Source: Pedococcus sp031456495 (lineage in GTDB: Bacteria > Actinomycetota > Actinomycetes > Actinomycetales > Dermatophilaceae). From it: a DNA stretch of 64,000 nucleotides. Below, piece after piece: positions 15,965 through 26,133 of the stretch. The stretch lies in NCBI RefSeq assembly GCF_031456495.1, contig NZ_JAVDUW010000001.1:1674001-1738000 (forward strand), given 5' to 3'. Under the pieces are notes generated by a model. The model did no database searches and was not told where the DNA came from. It worked only from the letters and a program-made list of their open reading frames with translations. The position numbers were made by a program, and so were the translations under genes. Within the stretch, counting starts at the first letter, position 1, and each line of letters opens with the position of its first letter.

Positions 15965-16073
15965 GGCCGGTGGGATGGGCGCCGGAGGCTGGCGCTGGGT
16001 CGCCGCGTCGCGCTGGCGGCACTGAGCTCGTCCGTCGTCGGCTCGAGACGTCCGGCGCCCTGAAGGTGGTCGG

Positions 16074-16901
16074 TCAGACGACGCCGTGGGTGCGCGTCGC
16101 CCACAGGGTCGAGGCCACCCGGTCCACGAAGGCGCCGACCTTGGCCTGGGACGTCCCCTGCGAGGAGAACGTCACCACCTGGTCGCCGACGACGACCGCG
16201 ACCGCGACTCCGTAGAGCTGGCGCGTCCCGCCCAGGTGGTAGGTCAGTCGCACCGCCGGGCCTGCCTGGGTCCGGACGTGGGTGAGGCGGTCCACGGGGC
16301 CGGCCAGCCCGGTGGACACCCCGGCACGCAGGGTGGCGTCCGGGGGCAGGGCCCGACCGGGGGTGTGCGTGACCACCAGGGCGACCGGGTCTCCCGGCTC
16401 GGCCACGATCGAGGTGAAGATGCGCCCCATCCGGGCCTGGAGCATCTGCGTGTAGTCCTCGAGCGACAGCCCGAGGAGCGCGGCCACCTTGCGCCGCTCC
16501 TCCAGGCTGCCCTGGGAGTTGGCCACGGTCCCGGCGTCCAGCTCGGAGAAGGTGCGCGGTACGCCGAACGCGATGCCGAGGTCGGAGTCCTCGACCGGCT
16601 GCTCGTCGGCGGTGAGCGGGGCGCCCTTCCAGACGGGCTGCGGGTCCTGCTCCGTGTCGGGCGTGGGGGCCGGAGCCGGCTGGCCCGGGGTCACGGTGGC
16701 GGTCGGGGTGATGGCGTCCGGGTCGGGCGGCAGGGCGGTGATCGTCCCGGGCGAGCCGGTCAGGCCGCCGCTGCACCCGGCGAGCGACAGGACGAGGAAC
16801 GAGGCCCCGGCGCCGGCGCCGGCGCGCAGGCGGACCCCCACGCGGACCCGCAGGTTCCGCCTGGATCCCGCCTCCGGACGCGCTCTCCCCACGCGCGGCA
16901 C
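16074..16901 (-). CDS. Putative lipoprotein of unknown function
   Basis: The protein has a short basic N-terminus (RVRVGVRLRAG), a hydrophobic stretch and a lipobox LSLAGC near residue 43-48, so it is predicted to be anchored to the outer face of the membrane. A Pro/Thr/Asp-rich spacer follows to about residue 90, then a globular domain (EDSDLGIAFGVPRTFSELD to the end, with VALVVTHTPGRALPPDATL and DQVVTFSSQGTSQAKVGAF). This resembles the LpqN/PsbP-like fold group of actinobacterial lipoproteins in style, but I cannot assign a family. The start is uncertain: GTG 16901 is used; GTG 16892 and 16840 are alternatives and none has a clear ribosome-binding site. It diverges from gyrB. The 109 bases between it and the M4 gene stop hold no feature. 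Confidence 0.72.
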   Translation of the reverse strand: MPRVGRARPEAGSRRNLRVRVGVRLRAGAGAGASFLVLSLAGCSGGLTGSPGTITALPPDPDAITPTATVTPGQPAPAPTPDTEQDPQPVWKGAPLTADEQPVEDSDLGIAFGVPRTFSELDAGTVANSQGSLEERRKVAALLGLSLEDYTQMLQARMGRIFTSIVAEPGDPVALVVTHTPGRALPPDATLRAGVSTGLAGPVDRLTHVRTQAGPAVRLTYHLGGTRQLYGVAVAVVVGDQVVTFSSQGTSQAKVGAFVDRVASTLWATRTHGVV

Positions 16902-17219
16902 GCTAACCCGGGACCGTGCCGGAAAGGGGTGGTTCTGGCCCGGACCACCCGTTCGGTGGAGGCGTCGGCCCGCGGTCGGGAAATCGCGCGTGTGGCCCGC
17001 TGGGGGCCCGGGTGGCGACCCCCGCCCCGTCAGGCGTGGTTTTTTTCGCCCTGATGCGCGTTCACGGGCCTCCTGAGGCCACTTCCGGCCCTCGCGACAG
17101 GTAGACTGGGAGGTGATTCCGCGACCAGCTGGTCTCCAGCCTGGTCGCGTTCCATGAGCAGGGTACGACGACGTGGCGGGGTCCGTCCGTGCGTCGTGCC
17201 GCAAGCACAGAGGAGCACC
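16902..17219 (+). promoter_or_regulatory. gyrB promoter and leader with stem-loop
   Basis: This 318-base region has no gene. A T-run at 17040-17046 precedes it and a -10-like TAGACT lies at 17102-17107 without a convincing -35. GCGACCAG (17121-17128) pairs with CTGGTCGC (17141-17148), and the 12-base loop CTGGTCTCCAGC can itself form an alternative CTGG/CCAG stem, so the gyrB leader is structured. A role in supercoiling-dependent control is possible but only inferred. Confidence 0.5.
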
Positions 17220-19313
<2,094 letters not shown>

Positions 19314-19363
19314 GTATGCCGCCGGGCCGGCGGGTTTCACGTGGAACCAGCCCCCCGGCATAC
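19314..19363. promoter_or_regulatory. parS-like site flanked by inverted GTATGCCG motifs (gyrB-gyrA gap)
   Basis: GGTTTCACGTGGAACC at 19333-19348 matches the inner parS palindrome GTTTCACGTGAAAC except for one base. It is flanked by GTATGCCG at 19314 and its reverse complement CGGCATAC at 19356, whose surrounding sequence GTATGCCGCCGGGC / GCCCCCCGGCATAC forms a 50-base inverted repeat with parS in the loop. The RNA form could be a gyrB terminator or attenuator; the DNA form could be a ParB site. Both readings are inference. Confidence 0.6.
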
Positions 19364-19406
19364 CGACTGATCTTTTTGCGAACGGCATTGAAGGACAAGG
19401 GAATCC

Positions 19407-22076
19407 ATGACTGAGCAGCCGCCCACCATCACCCCGGGCGATCGGACCGAGCCGATCGACCTCAACACGGAGATGCAGCGCAGCTACATCGAGTACGCGA
19501 TGAGCGTCATCGTGAGCCGCGCGCTCCCCGACGTCCGGGACGGGCTCAAGCCGGTGCACCGACGCGTGCTGTACGCCATGTACGACGGCGGGTACCGGCC
19601 CGACCGCGGGTACAACAAGTGCAGCCGCGTCGTCGGCGACGTCATGGGCCAGTACCACCCGCACGGTGACAGCGCGATCTACGACGCCCTCGTCCGGCTC
19701 GTGCAGGACTGGTCGCTGCGGTACCCGCTCGTCGACGGCCAGGGCAACTTCGGCAGCCGCGGCAACGACGGCGCCGCCGCCCCGCGGTACACCGAGTGCC
19801 GGATGGCGCAGATCGCCATGGAGATGGTGCGCGACATCCACGAGGACACCGTCGACTTCCAGCCGAACTACGACGGCAAGACGCAGGAGCCGACCGTCCT
19901 GCCGAGCCGGTTCCCGAACCTGCTCGTCAACGGCTCCGCCGGCATCGCCGTCGGCATGGCCACCCAGATCCCGCCGCACAACCTGCGCGAGGTCGCGGCC
20001 GGTGCGCAGGTCTACCTCGACAACCCGGACATGCCGCGCGAGGAGCTGCTCGAGCGCCTGCTGACGATCATCCAGGGCCCGGACTTCCCGACCGGGGCGC
20101 TCATCATGGGCCGCCGCGGCATCGAGGACGCGTACCGCACGGGCCGCGGCTCGATCATCATGCGCTCGGTCGTCGAGGTCGAGGAGATCCAGGGCCGGCA
20201 GTGCCTCGTCGTCACCGAGCTGCCCTACCAGGTCAACCCGGACACGCTCGCGCAGAAGATCGCCGAGCTCATCAAGGACGGCAAGCTGGCCGGCATCGCC
20301 GACCTGCGCGACGAGACCTCCGGCCGCACCGGCCAGCGCCTGGTCATCGTGCTCAAGCGCGACGCCGTGGCCAAGGTCGTCCTCAACAACCTGTACAAGC
20401 ACACCCAGCTGCAGACCAACTTCGGCGCCAACATGCTCGCGCTCGTCGACGGCGTGCCGCGCACCCTGCCGCTCGACGCGTTCATCCGGCACTGGGTCGA
20501 CCACCAGATCGAGGTCATCCAGCGGCGCACGACCTTCCGCCTGCGCAAGGCCGAGGCCGAGATCCACATCTTGCGCGGCCTGCTCAAGGCCCTCGACGCC
20601 CTCGACGAGGTCATCGCCCTCATCCGCCGCTCCCCCACCGTGGAGGAGGCGCGCGACGGCCTCATCGAGCTGCTCGAGATCGACGAGATCCAGGCGCGCG
20701 CGATCCTCGACATGCAGCTGCGCCGCCTCGCCGCCCTCGAGCGGCAGAAGATCATCGACCAGCACGACGAGCTCGAGGCGATGATCCTGGACTACCAGGA
20801 CATCCTGGCCACCCCGGCCCGCCAGCGCTCGATCGTCTCCGAGGAGCTCGGCCAGATCGTCGACAAGTACGGCGACGACCGCCGCACCACGATCGACCTC
20901 TTCGACGGCGACATGTCGATGGAGGACCTCATCCCCGAGGAGGACGTGGTCGTCACCATCACCCGCGGTGGCTACGCCAAGCGCACCCGCGTCGACGCGT
21001 ACCGCTCGCAGGGCCGCGGCGGCCGCGGCGTCCGCGGGGCGTCGCTCCGCGGCGACGACATGGTGGAGCACTTCTTCACGACGTCCTCGCACCACTGGCT
21101 GCTCTTCTTCACCAACCTCGGCCGGGTCTACCGGGTCAAGGCGTACGAGCTGCCCGACGCCGGCCGCGACGCCAAGGGCCAGCACGTCGCCAACCTCCTG
21201 GCGCTGCAGCCCGACGAGCAGATCGCCCAGGTGCTCGACCTGCGCGACTACGCCCAGTCGCCGTACCTCGTGCTCGCCACGAAGAACGGCCTGGTCAAGA
21301 AGACGCGCCTCGCCGACTACGACTCCCCCCGCTCGGGCGGCCTCATCGCGGTGAACCTGCGCGACGGCGACGAGCTGATCGGCGTCGACCTGCTCAGCGC
21401 CGACGACGACCTGCTGCTCGTGTCGCGGAAGGCGCAGTCGGTGCGGTTCCACGCGACCGACGAGCAGCTGCGGCCGATGGGCCGGGCGACCAGCGGAGTG
21501 ACCGGCATGCGCTTCCGCGGTGACGACTCGCTGCTGTCGATGAGCGTGGTGCGCGCCGGCGAGGACCCGGACGTCTTCGTGGTCTTCGAGAACGGCATGG
21601 CCAAGCGCTCGCCGTCCTCGGAGTGGAACGTCAAGGGCCGCGGCGGCCTCGGTGTCGCCGTCGCGAAGATCACCGAGCGCAACGGCGACCTCGTGGGCGC
21701 GCTCACCGTGTCCGAGTCCGACGACGTCATGGTGGTGTTCGCCAAGGGCAACGTCGTGCGTATGCCGGTCGCCCCGGTCGCGCGCCGCGGGCGCAACACC
21801 CAGGGCGTCATCTTCGCCCGCCCGGGCAAGGGTGACTCCGTGGTGGCCGTGACCGATGCGCCGGAGACGGCGCCGGAGGACGTGGTGACCGAGGCGGAGG
21901 CGGCAGCCGAGGGCGGGACCGCAGCTGCGGCCGACACCGCGGCTGTCCAGCCCGTGAGTGGCGAAGGCGACTCGCAGGCCATCGATGCCGTACCGTCGGA
22001 AACGAACGATCAGGTCGCGCCCGAGGCTCCTGCCGCGGACGAGTCCGACGACGAGGGCACCGGAGGTAACGCGTGA
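19407..22076 (+). CDS. gyrA: DNA gyrase subunit A
   Basis: GyrA cleaves and religates DNA within gyrase. In the 889-residue protein the catalytic tyrosine is in PRYTECRM (about Tyr128), the quinolone-determining region reads HPHGDSAIYDALVRL with the drug-contact Ser (~89) and acidic Asp (~93) both wild type, and the GyrA box is SQGRGGRGVRG in the C-terminal pinwheel. The last ~75 residues are an acidic Ala/Glu/Asp tail (ending ADESDDEGTGGNA), longer than in E. coli. ATG 19407 has AAGGGA upstream. Its stop overlaps the DUF3566 start (GTGA). Confidence 0.98.
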   Translation: MTEQPPTITPGDRTEPIDLNTEMQRSYIEYAMSVIVSRALPDVRDGLKPVHRRVLYAMYDGGYRPDRGYNKCSRVVGDVMGQYHPHGDSAIYDALVRLVQDWSLRYPLVDGQGNFGSRGNDGAAAPRYTECRMAQIAMEMVRDIHEDTVDFQPNYDGKTQEPTVLPSRFPNLLVNGSAGIAVGMATQIPPHNLREVAAGAQVYLDNPDMPREELLERLLTIIQGPDFPTGALIMGRRGIEDAYRTGRGSIIMRSVVEVEEIQGRQCLVVTELPYQVNPDTLAQKIAELIKDGKLAGIADLRDETSGRTGQRLVIVLKRDAVAKVVLNNLYKHTQLQTNFGANMLALVDGVPRTLPLDAFIRHWVDHQIEVIQRRTTFRLRKAEAEIHILRGLLKALDALDEVIALIRRSPTVEEARDGLIELLEIDEIQARAILDMQLRRLAALERQKIIDQHDELEAMILDYQDILATPARQRSIVSEELGQIVDKYGDDRRTTIDLFDGDMSMEDLIPEEDVVVTITRGGYAKRTRVDAYRSQGRGGRGVRGASLRGDDMVEHFFTTSSHHWLLFFTNLGRVYRVKAYELPDAGRDAKGQHVANLLALQPDEQIAQVLDLRDYAQSPYLVLATKNGLVKKTRLADYDSPRSGGLIAVNLRDGDELIGVDLLSADDDLLLVSRKAQSVRFHATDEQLRPMGRATSGVTGMRFRGDDSLLSMSVVRAGEDPDVFVVFENGMAKRSPSSEWNVKGRGGLGVAVAKITERNGDLVGALTVSESDDVMVVFAKGNVVRMPVAPVARRGRNTQGVIFARPGKGDSVVAVTDAPETAPEDVVTEAEAAAEGGTAAAADTAAVQPVSGEGDSQAIDAVPSETNDQVAPEAPAADESDDEGTGGNA

Positions 22077-22603
22077 GCACGGCAGGCCAGACGAGCAGGT
22101 CGGCCCTGGGCCAGGGCGGTCCGACGACCGGCCAGCCGGCGACCGGCACCGCCGGCCCCGGCGCGACGACCGCCACGCGGCCCGGTGCGCAGGCAGGCAC
22201 CACGGCGTCCCGTCCGGTGGGCGGCGCAGCGAGCGTCCGCCAGCGGCGGGTCAAGCTCACCGTCAGCCGGGTCGACCCGTGGTCGGCGATGAAGATGTCG
22301 TTCCTCATCTCCGTGGCGCTCGGCATCGCCGGCGTCGTCATGGTGGCCGTGCTGTGGATGATCCTGTCCGGCATGGGCGTGTTCTCGGAGATCAACCGCC
22401 TGGTCGGGACGATCTTCTCCGACAGCCAGAACCCGTTCGACATCATGAACTACCTCGGTTTCGGCCGGGTGCTGTCGCTGTCGATCGTCATCGGGGTCAT
22501 CGACGTGATCCTTCTGACCGCGCTGTCGACGCTCGGAGCCTTCCTCTACAACGTCTGCTCCTCGCTGGTCGGCGGCATCCAGCTGACCCTCACCGACGAC
22601 TGA
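22073..22603 (+). CDS. DUF3566 transmembrane protein
   Basis: The 176-residue protein has a low-complexity Gly/Thr/Ala N-terminus of ~55 residues, then RRVKLTVSRVDPWSAMKMSF and two hydrophobic helices (LISVALGIAGVVMVAVLWMILSG broken at residues ~75-97 and VLSLSIVIGVIDVILLTALSTL at ~133-155), ending in NVCSSLVGGIQLTL. This is the DUF3566 family, almost always directly after gyrA in actinobacteria; the role is unknown, with a membrane link to chromosome or division functions often suspected. GTG 22073 overlaps the gyrA stop by four bases. Confidence 0.92.
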   Translation: MSTAGQTSRSALGQGGPTTGQPATGTAGPGATTATRPGAQAGTTASRPVGGAASVRQRRVKLTVSRVDPWSAMKMSFLISVALGIAGVVMVAVLWMILSGMGVFSEINRLVGTIFSDSQNPFDIMNYLGFGRVLSLSIVIGVIDVILLTALSTLGAFLYNVCSSLVGGIQLTLTDD

Positions 22604-22609
22604 CGCAGG

Positions 22610-22638
22610 ACGGTCGGGGCCGTTTTGGAACCGACCGT
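22610..22638 (+). terminator. Hairpin after the gyrase-DUF3566 operon
   Basis: ACGGTCGG (22610-22617) pairs with CCGACCGT (22631-22638) across a 13-base loop containing TTTT. There is no trailing U-run. The right arm lies within the downstream tRNA promoter spacer. Confidence 0.5.
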
Positions 22639-22654
22639 GGGCGTGGGGTAACCT
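22625..22654 (+). promoter_or_regulatory. Probable tRNA-Ile promoter
   Basis: TTGGAA (22625-22630), an 18-base spacer and TAACCT (22649-22654) form a plausible housekeeping promoter about 46 bases upstream of the mature tRNA end. Confidence 0.5.
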
Positions 22655-22699
22655 CATGCCTCGCGCCACCTCCCGTGGCGCAGCGGAGATTGGGCTCAC

Positions 22700-22776
22700 G
22701 GGCCTATAGCTCAGACGGTTAGAGCGCTTCCCTGATAAGGAAGAGGCCACAGGTTCAAGTCCTGTTAGGCCCACCA
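22700..22776 (+). tRNA. tRNA-Ile (anticodon GAT)
   Basis: A 77-base cloverleaf. Acceptor arms GGGCCTA (22700-22706) and TAGGCCC (22766-22772) pair; the anticodon loop reads CTGATAA with GAT, the T-arm is AGGTTCAAGTCCT, and A-CCA is encoded. It follows gyrA as in many actinobacteria. Confidence 0.97.
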
Positions 22777-22815
22777 ATCCCGATCCCCGCGGTTCCGGTG
22801 AGGAAGGCGGAGGCC

Positions 22816-22935
22816 GTGAAGAAGCTCCTGCTCCTGGTCGCGACCGCCATCGGCGCCGCGGCGATCCAGAAGAAGCTCAAGGACCAGCAGGCCGAGAAGG
22901 ACCTCTGGGCCGAGGCGACCGACTCCCCGCGCTAG
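22816..22935 (+). CDS. DLW-39 family small protein
   Basis: This 39-residue protein, VKKLLLLVATAIGAAAIQKK followed by LKDQQAEKDLWAEATDSPR, is the DLW-39 family, named for the Asp-Leu-Trp motif present here and for its size. It is a single short hydrophobic segment with a charged tail, so it is probably membrane associated. It is commonly located between the gyrA-linked tRNA-Ile and tRNA-Ala genes in actinobacteria. GTG 22816 has a strong AAGGCGGAGG upstream. The function is unknown. Its shortness makes it easy to miss. Confidence 0.9.
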   Translation: MKKLLLLVATAIGAAAIQKKLKDQQAEKDLWAEATDSPR

Positions 22936-22971
22936 GCGGACCAGCGGCCGACAGGCCACCGGACCCGCTCG

Positions 22972-23047
22972 GGGGCCATGGCGCAATTGGTAGCGCACCT
23001 GCTTTGCAAGCAGGGGGTTAGGGGTTCGAGTCCCCTTGGCTCCACCA
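22972..23047 (+). tRNA. tRNA-Ala (anticodon TGC)
   Basis: A 76-base cloverleaf. Acceptor arms GGGGCCA (22972-22978) and TGGCTCC (23037-23043) pair with one G-T; the anticodon is TGC in CTTTGCAAG; the T-arm is GGGGTTCGAGTCCCC and A-CCA is encoded. Confidence 0.97.
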
Positions 23048-23055
23048 CGACAGCA

Positions 23056-23085
23056 GCCCCTCCCGACATCGGGAGGGGCTTCGTC
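23056..23085 (+). terminator. Terminator after tRNA-Ala
   Basis: GCCCCTCCCGA (23056-23066) pairs perfectly with TCGGGAGGGGC (23069-23079) and is followed by a short T-containing tail (TTCGTCGT). It separates the tRNA from the convergent membrane-protein gene. Confidence 0.85.
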
Positions 23086-23120
23086 GTGTCCTGTCCCCGT
23101 CCGCTCCGGGACCGGTGGTC

Positions 23121-23501
23121 TCAGCGCAGGTGCAGGATGCGGTCCAGCAGGGGCGGGCCGATGACGACGACCAGCAGCACGCCGTTCACGATGAGCCCGA
23201 CCCGGGCGAGGCGCTGGCTCGCGTCACGCCGCAGCGCGTGCCACGCGAAGGCCACGCCCGCGACCAGGGGCGCCGCCCAGATCAGGGCGACGGCGCTCCA
23301 GCCGAACCAGTTCTCGATGTATGGCACCTCGCCGCCCGGGGTGTCGATCCCGAAGAGGCGGGCGGCGGGGGCGCTCAGGGCGATGAACGCCGCTGTCCAG
23401 ACGACGAAGACGCCGAGCATCCACAGGGAGGTCAGGGCCTGGACGCGCGGTCGGTGGATCGCGGCGGGGTCGTGCGTGCGACCGGGGTGGTGGGTGGTCA
23501 T
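23121..23501 (-). CDS. Three-helix membrane protein of unknown function
   Basis: The 126-residue protein starts MTTHHPGRTHDPAAIHRPR with ATG 23501, which has a strong AAGGAGGTGG upstream. Three hydrophobic helices follow: residues ~28-46 (LWMLGVFVVWTAAFIAL), ~66-86 (FGWSAVALIWAAPLVAGVAF) and ~100-118 (VGLIVNGVLLVVVIG). No family is recognised. It is a stand-alone gene, convergent with the tRNA transcripts. Confidence 0.75.
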   Translation of the reverse strand: MTTHHPGRTHDPAAIHRPRVQALTSLWMLGVFVVWTAAFIALSAPAARLFGIDTPGGEVPYIENWFGWSAVALIWAAPLVAGVAFAWHALRRDASQRLARVGLIVNGVLLVVVIGPPLLDRILHLR

Positions 23502-23575
23502 GGTCTCCACCTCCTTGCGCCTCGAGCGTGCACCCACGTGCTGGCCCGCAGGCAGGGGCGAAGGTCCCACCGACC

Positions 23576-24076
23576 TCAGGGTGCGAACAGGACGCGCGGG
23601 ACGCGGCAGTTCAGGCCGACGTCGTTGAGCCGGTCGAGCAGCGGGCGGCCGCCAACCTCGGGCAGTGCCAGGGTGGCGCGTTTCCCCGCGGCGAGCTCAC
23701 GCGCATACGCATCCCGCGCGGCGACGAGCCGCTCCCAGTCCTGCACCCACTGCTCGGAGGGCGCGTCGGCGGACAGGCGTGCCTCGCCGAGGGCGCGCAT
23801 CTTGGTGACGAGCTGCATCACGGCGTCGTTCTGCGCACTGAGGGCGCCCACGCGCTGGCGCACCGTGGCAGCCGGCCCGACGGCCGCAGCCGCGGCGGAC
23901 TCCCTCATCTGGGCGCACGCCGCGCTCGCAACGGCGACCACCTCGGAGCTCCCGATGACCGCGGGGTCGTCGGTGGTGGCGTAGCTCCACAACCGGCTCA
24001 GCGCGACCCACGCCGCCACGAGGGCCAGGACCACGGCCACCCGTGCCGCCCAGAGCCTCCACCCCGGAGTCGCCAT
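23576..24076 (-). CDS. Single-pass membrane protein of unknown function
   Basis: The 166-residue protein begins MATPGWRLWAARVAVVLALV; the hydrophobic segment (~residues 10-28) is a membrane anchor or uncleaved signal. The remainder is helical and outside, with two cysteines (SAACAQMRES and GLNCRVPRV), which could form a disulfide. No recognisable domain. It lies 74 bases upstream of the membrane gene at 23501 on the same strand, so the two may be co-expressed. Confidence 0.6.
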   Translation of the reverse strand: MATPGWRLWAARVAVVLALVAAWVALSRLWSYATTDDPAVIGSSEVVAVASAACAQMRESAAAAAVGPAATVRQRVGALSAQNDAVMQLVTKMRALGEARLSADAPSEQWVQDWERLVAARDAYARELAAGKRATLALPEVGGRPLLDRLNDVGLNCRVPRVLFAP

Positions 24077-24177
24077 GGACCCATGGTCCCGCCGGTCGGG
24101 TCAGCTGCAACCCGTCAACAGCACGAGCACGGTTCCGCCCGGCCGGCGCGCCGGGCCAGGGGTGGTGTGAGCTCGGC

Positions 24178-24360
24178 TCAGCCGTCGACCTCGACGACGC
24201 TCGCGCCCGGCGCGTTCTTCTGCACCGACTCGATGCCGTTCTCGGCAGCGGCCTTGGACTCGTAGGCCTCGCCGACGGCGATCACCTGTCCGTTCCCGGC
24301 CTTGAGGCGGAAGCGCCACTTACCGGACTTGTCCTGGTACAGCTCGAACTTCCCTGCCAT
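24178..24360 (-). CDS. YegP-like DUF1508 protein
   Basis: A 60-residue protein, MAGKFELYQDKSGKWRFRLK with AGNGQVIAVGEAYESKAAAENGI, that is one DUF1508 repeat (YegP has two). The family is a small alpha/beta fold of unknown role, widespread in bacteria. The ATG at 24360 is preceded by a short GA-containing leader. It is monocistronic. Confidence 0.9.
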   Translation of the reverse strand: MAGKFELYQDKSGKWRFRLKAGNGQVIAVGEAYESKAAAENGIESVQKNAPGASVVEVDG

Positions 24361-24447
24361 GGCACACCTCGTCGTGTCGAGACCACAGTGGACGGAACGC
24401 CCGCAGCCTAGGCCCGCTGGTTGCCGTGGGCCAGCCCTGCAGCAGGG

Positions 24448-24753
24448 TCAGGGACGGCCGTATGCCGGCGGCTCGGCCTCACGGGAGAGTCCGGGCGGTG
24501 CCGGGAGGGGTCGGCGTGGCTCGCGCACGCCCGCGGACCCGTCGTCGCCGCGACCGCCCGCGGCATACGTCCCGACCAGGGCGCGGCCGCGCAGGCGGCG
24601 GTGCCGGTACACGGTGACCAGCCCGTGCCAGGCCGGGTCGGGGATGGCCTGGCGCGCTTGCTGGACCGCCTCGGACGGGCTCGCAGCGGTGATGTGCGCC
24701 CGGAAGTCCCGGACGACCCGGCCGTCGCCCACGTGCACGTCGTACGTCGCCAT
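24448..24753 (-). CDS. Small hypothetical protein
   Basis: The 101-residue frame begins MATYDVHVGDGRVVRDFRAH and has a plausible alpha/beta N-terminal half (SEAVQQARQAIPDPAWHGLVTVYRH), while the C-terminal ~35 residues are low-complexity Pro/Arg/Gly. No family recognised. A CACGCT hexamer about seven bases upstream of the ATG hints at a leaderless transcript. It diverges from selA, 72 bases away. The C-terminal part may not be genuine. Confidence 0.5.
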   Translation of the reverse strand: MATYDVHVGDGRVVRDFRAHITAASPSEAVQQARQAIPDPAWHGLVTVYRHRRLRGRALVGTYAAGGRGDDGSAGVREPRRPLPAPPGLSREAEPPAYGRP

Positions 24754-24812
24754 GCGACCCAGCGTGCGCCGGAACGGCCCTGCTCACAAGGGCTTTGCCG
24801 GAACTGCTGCGC

Positions 24813-24818
24813 TAGCCT
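24813..24818 (+). promoter_or_regulatory. -10 element for leaderless selA transcript
   Basis: TAGCCT ends seven bases before the selA ATG and there is no Shine-Dalgarno, which is the actinobacterial pattern for transcripts that begin at the start codon. Confidence 0.55.
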
Positions 24819-24825
24819 CGCAGGC

Positions 24826-26133
24826 ATGTCGCAGCCCGGACCCGAGGACGCACGACGCCGGGTCCCCCGCACGGACGCCGTGCTTGCCGAGCCGGCCCTC
24901 GTCCAGGCGGTCGCCCGCCTCGGGCGGGAGCGGGTCAAGGACGCGGTCCGCTCGGCCCAGCAGCTGGCCCGGGCCGGAGCGATCGACCCGTCCGAGGTGG
25001 CTGCCGTGGCGACGGCGTCGCTGCCCAGCCGGTCGACGTCGCTCACACCGGTCGTCAACGCGACCGGCGTCGTCGTCCACACCAACATCGGGCGGGCGCC
25101 GCTGTCGTCGGCCGCCGTCGAGGCCATGACGGCGGCGGCTGGGTACGTCGACGTCGAGCTGGACCTCGCCACCGCCCAGCGGTCCCGGCGCGGCCGCGGC
25201 ACCCTCGAGGCGCTGGTGGCAGCCGTGCCTGGTGCCGAGGCCGCCCTGGTCGTCAACAACGGCGCGGCCGCGCTCGTCCTGGCCACCACCGCCCTGGCCG
25301 GGGAGGGCCGCGAGGTCCTGGTGAGCCGCGGCGAGATGGTCGAGATCGGCGACGGCTTCCGCCTCCCCGACCTCATCGCGAGCACGGGTGCCCGGTTGCG
25401 CGAGGTGGGGACGACGAACCGGACGACCTTGCAGGACTACGCCAGCGCGGTCGGCCCCAGCACCGGCTGCGTCCTCAAGGTGCACCCCAGCAACTTCCGG
25501 GTCGAGGGCTTCACGTCCTCGGTCCCCGTCCGCGAGCTCGCGACGCTGGGTGTCCCCGTCGTCCACGACATCGGCAGCGGCCTGCTGGCACCCCAGCTGC
25601 TCCTGCCCGACGAACCGGACGCCGCCACGGCCCTGCGGGAGGGGGCGTCCGTCGTCACCTGCTCCGGCGACAAGCTGCTCGGCGGTCCGCAGGCAGGCAT
25701 CGTGCTCGGCCGCGCCGACGTGGTCGAACGGCTGCGCCGGCACCCGCTCGCCCGGGCCGTCCGCTGCGACAAGACCACCCTCGCCGCGCTCGAGGCCACG
25801 CTGCGCGGGCCGCAGGCCCCGGTGTGGGAGTTCCTCGAGGCCGACCCCGACGCCCTGCACCAGCGGTGCGCTGCGCTCGCTGCCGCCCTGCCCGACCAGC
25901 TCGAGGCGTCGGTCGTCCCCAGCGAGGGGGTCGTCGGTGGAGGCGGTGCGCCGGGACAGGTGCTGCCCGGCTGGGCTGTGTCGTTGCCCGAGTGGGCGGC
26001 GGCCGACCTGCGCACCCAGGACCCGCCGGTGCTGGCCCGGGTGGAACGCGGACGCTGCCTCGTCGACCTGCGGTGCGTGCCCGAGCAGGACGACCCGACC
26101 GTTGCAGCGGCTCTCGCCCGGCTCGGGCGCTGA
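24826..26133 (+). CDS. selA: L-seryl-tRNA(Sec) selenium transferase SelA
   Basis: SelA is a PLP enzyme that converts seryl-tRNA(Sec) to selenocysteinyl-tRNA(Sec) using selenophosphate. The 435-residue protein has the N-terminal helical domain, the landmark LTPVVNATGVVVHTNIGRAP, VNNGAAALVL, the region EIGDGFRLPDL, KVHPSNFRVEGF, HDIGSGLL and the PLP-lysine motif CSGDKLLGGPQAG (Lys near 283). This is the full-length bacterial form. selB, selC and selD are not in the window, although selA is usually next to selB; no tRNA-Sec-like sequence is seen on either side. Whether the organism makes selenoproteins cannot be judged from this window. The last codons are part of a 17-base tandem repeat. Confidence 0.94.
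   Translation: MSQPGPEDARRRVPRTDAVLAEPALVQAVARLGRERVKDAVRSAQQLARAGAIDPSEVAAVATASLPSRSTSLTPVVNATGVVVHTNIGRAPLSSAAVEAMTAAAGYVDVELDLATAQRSRRGRGTLEALVAAVPGAEAALVVNNGAAALVLATTALAGEGREVLVSRGEMVEIGDGFRLPDLIASTGARLREVGTTNRTTLQDYASAVGPSTGCVLKVHPSNFRVEGFTSSVPVRELATLGVPVVHDIGSGLLAPQLLLPDEPDAATALREGASVVTCSGDKLLGGPQAGIVLGRADVVERLRRHPLARAVRCDKTTLAALEATLRGPQAPVWEFLEADPDALHQRCAALAAALPDQLEASVVPSEGVVGGGGAPGQVLPGWAVSLPEWAAADLRTQDPPVLARVERGRCLVDLRCVPEQDDPTVAAALARLGR

Noticed and set aside
24361..24825. Possible tRNA-Sec gene (selC) upstream of selA
   Set aside because: No ~95-base cloverleaf with a TCA anticodon and extended acceptor arm could be folded by eye in this interval.
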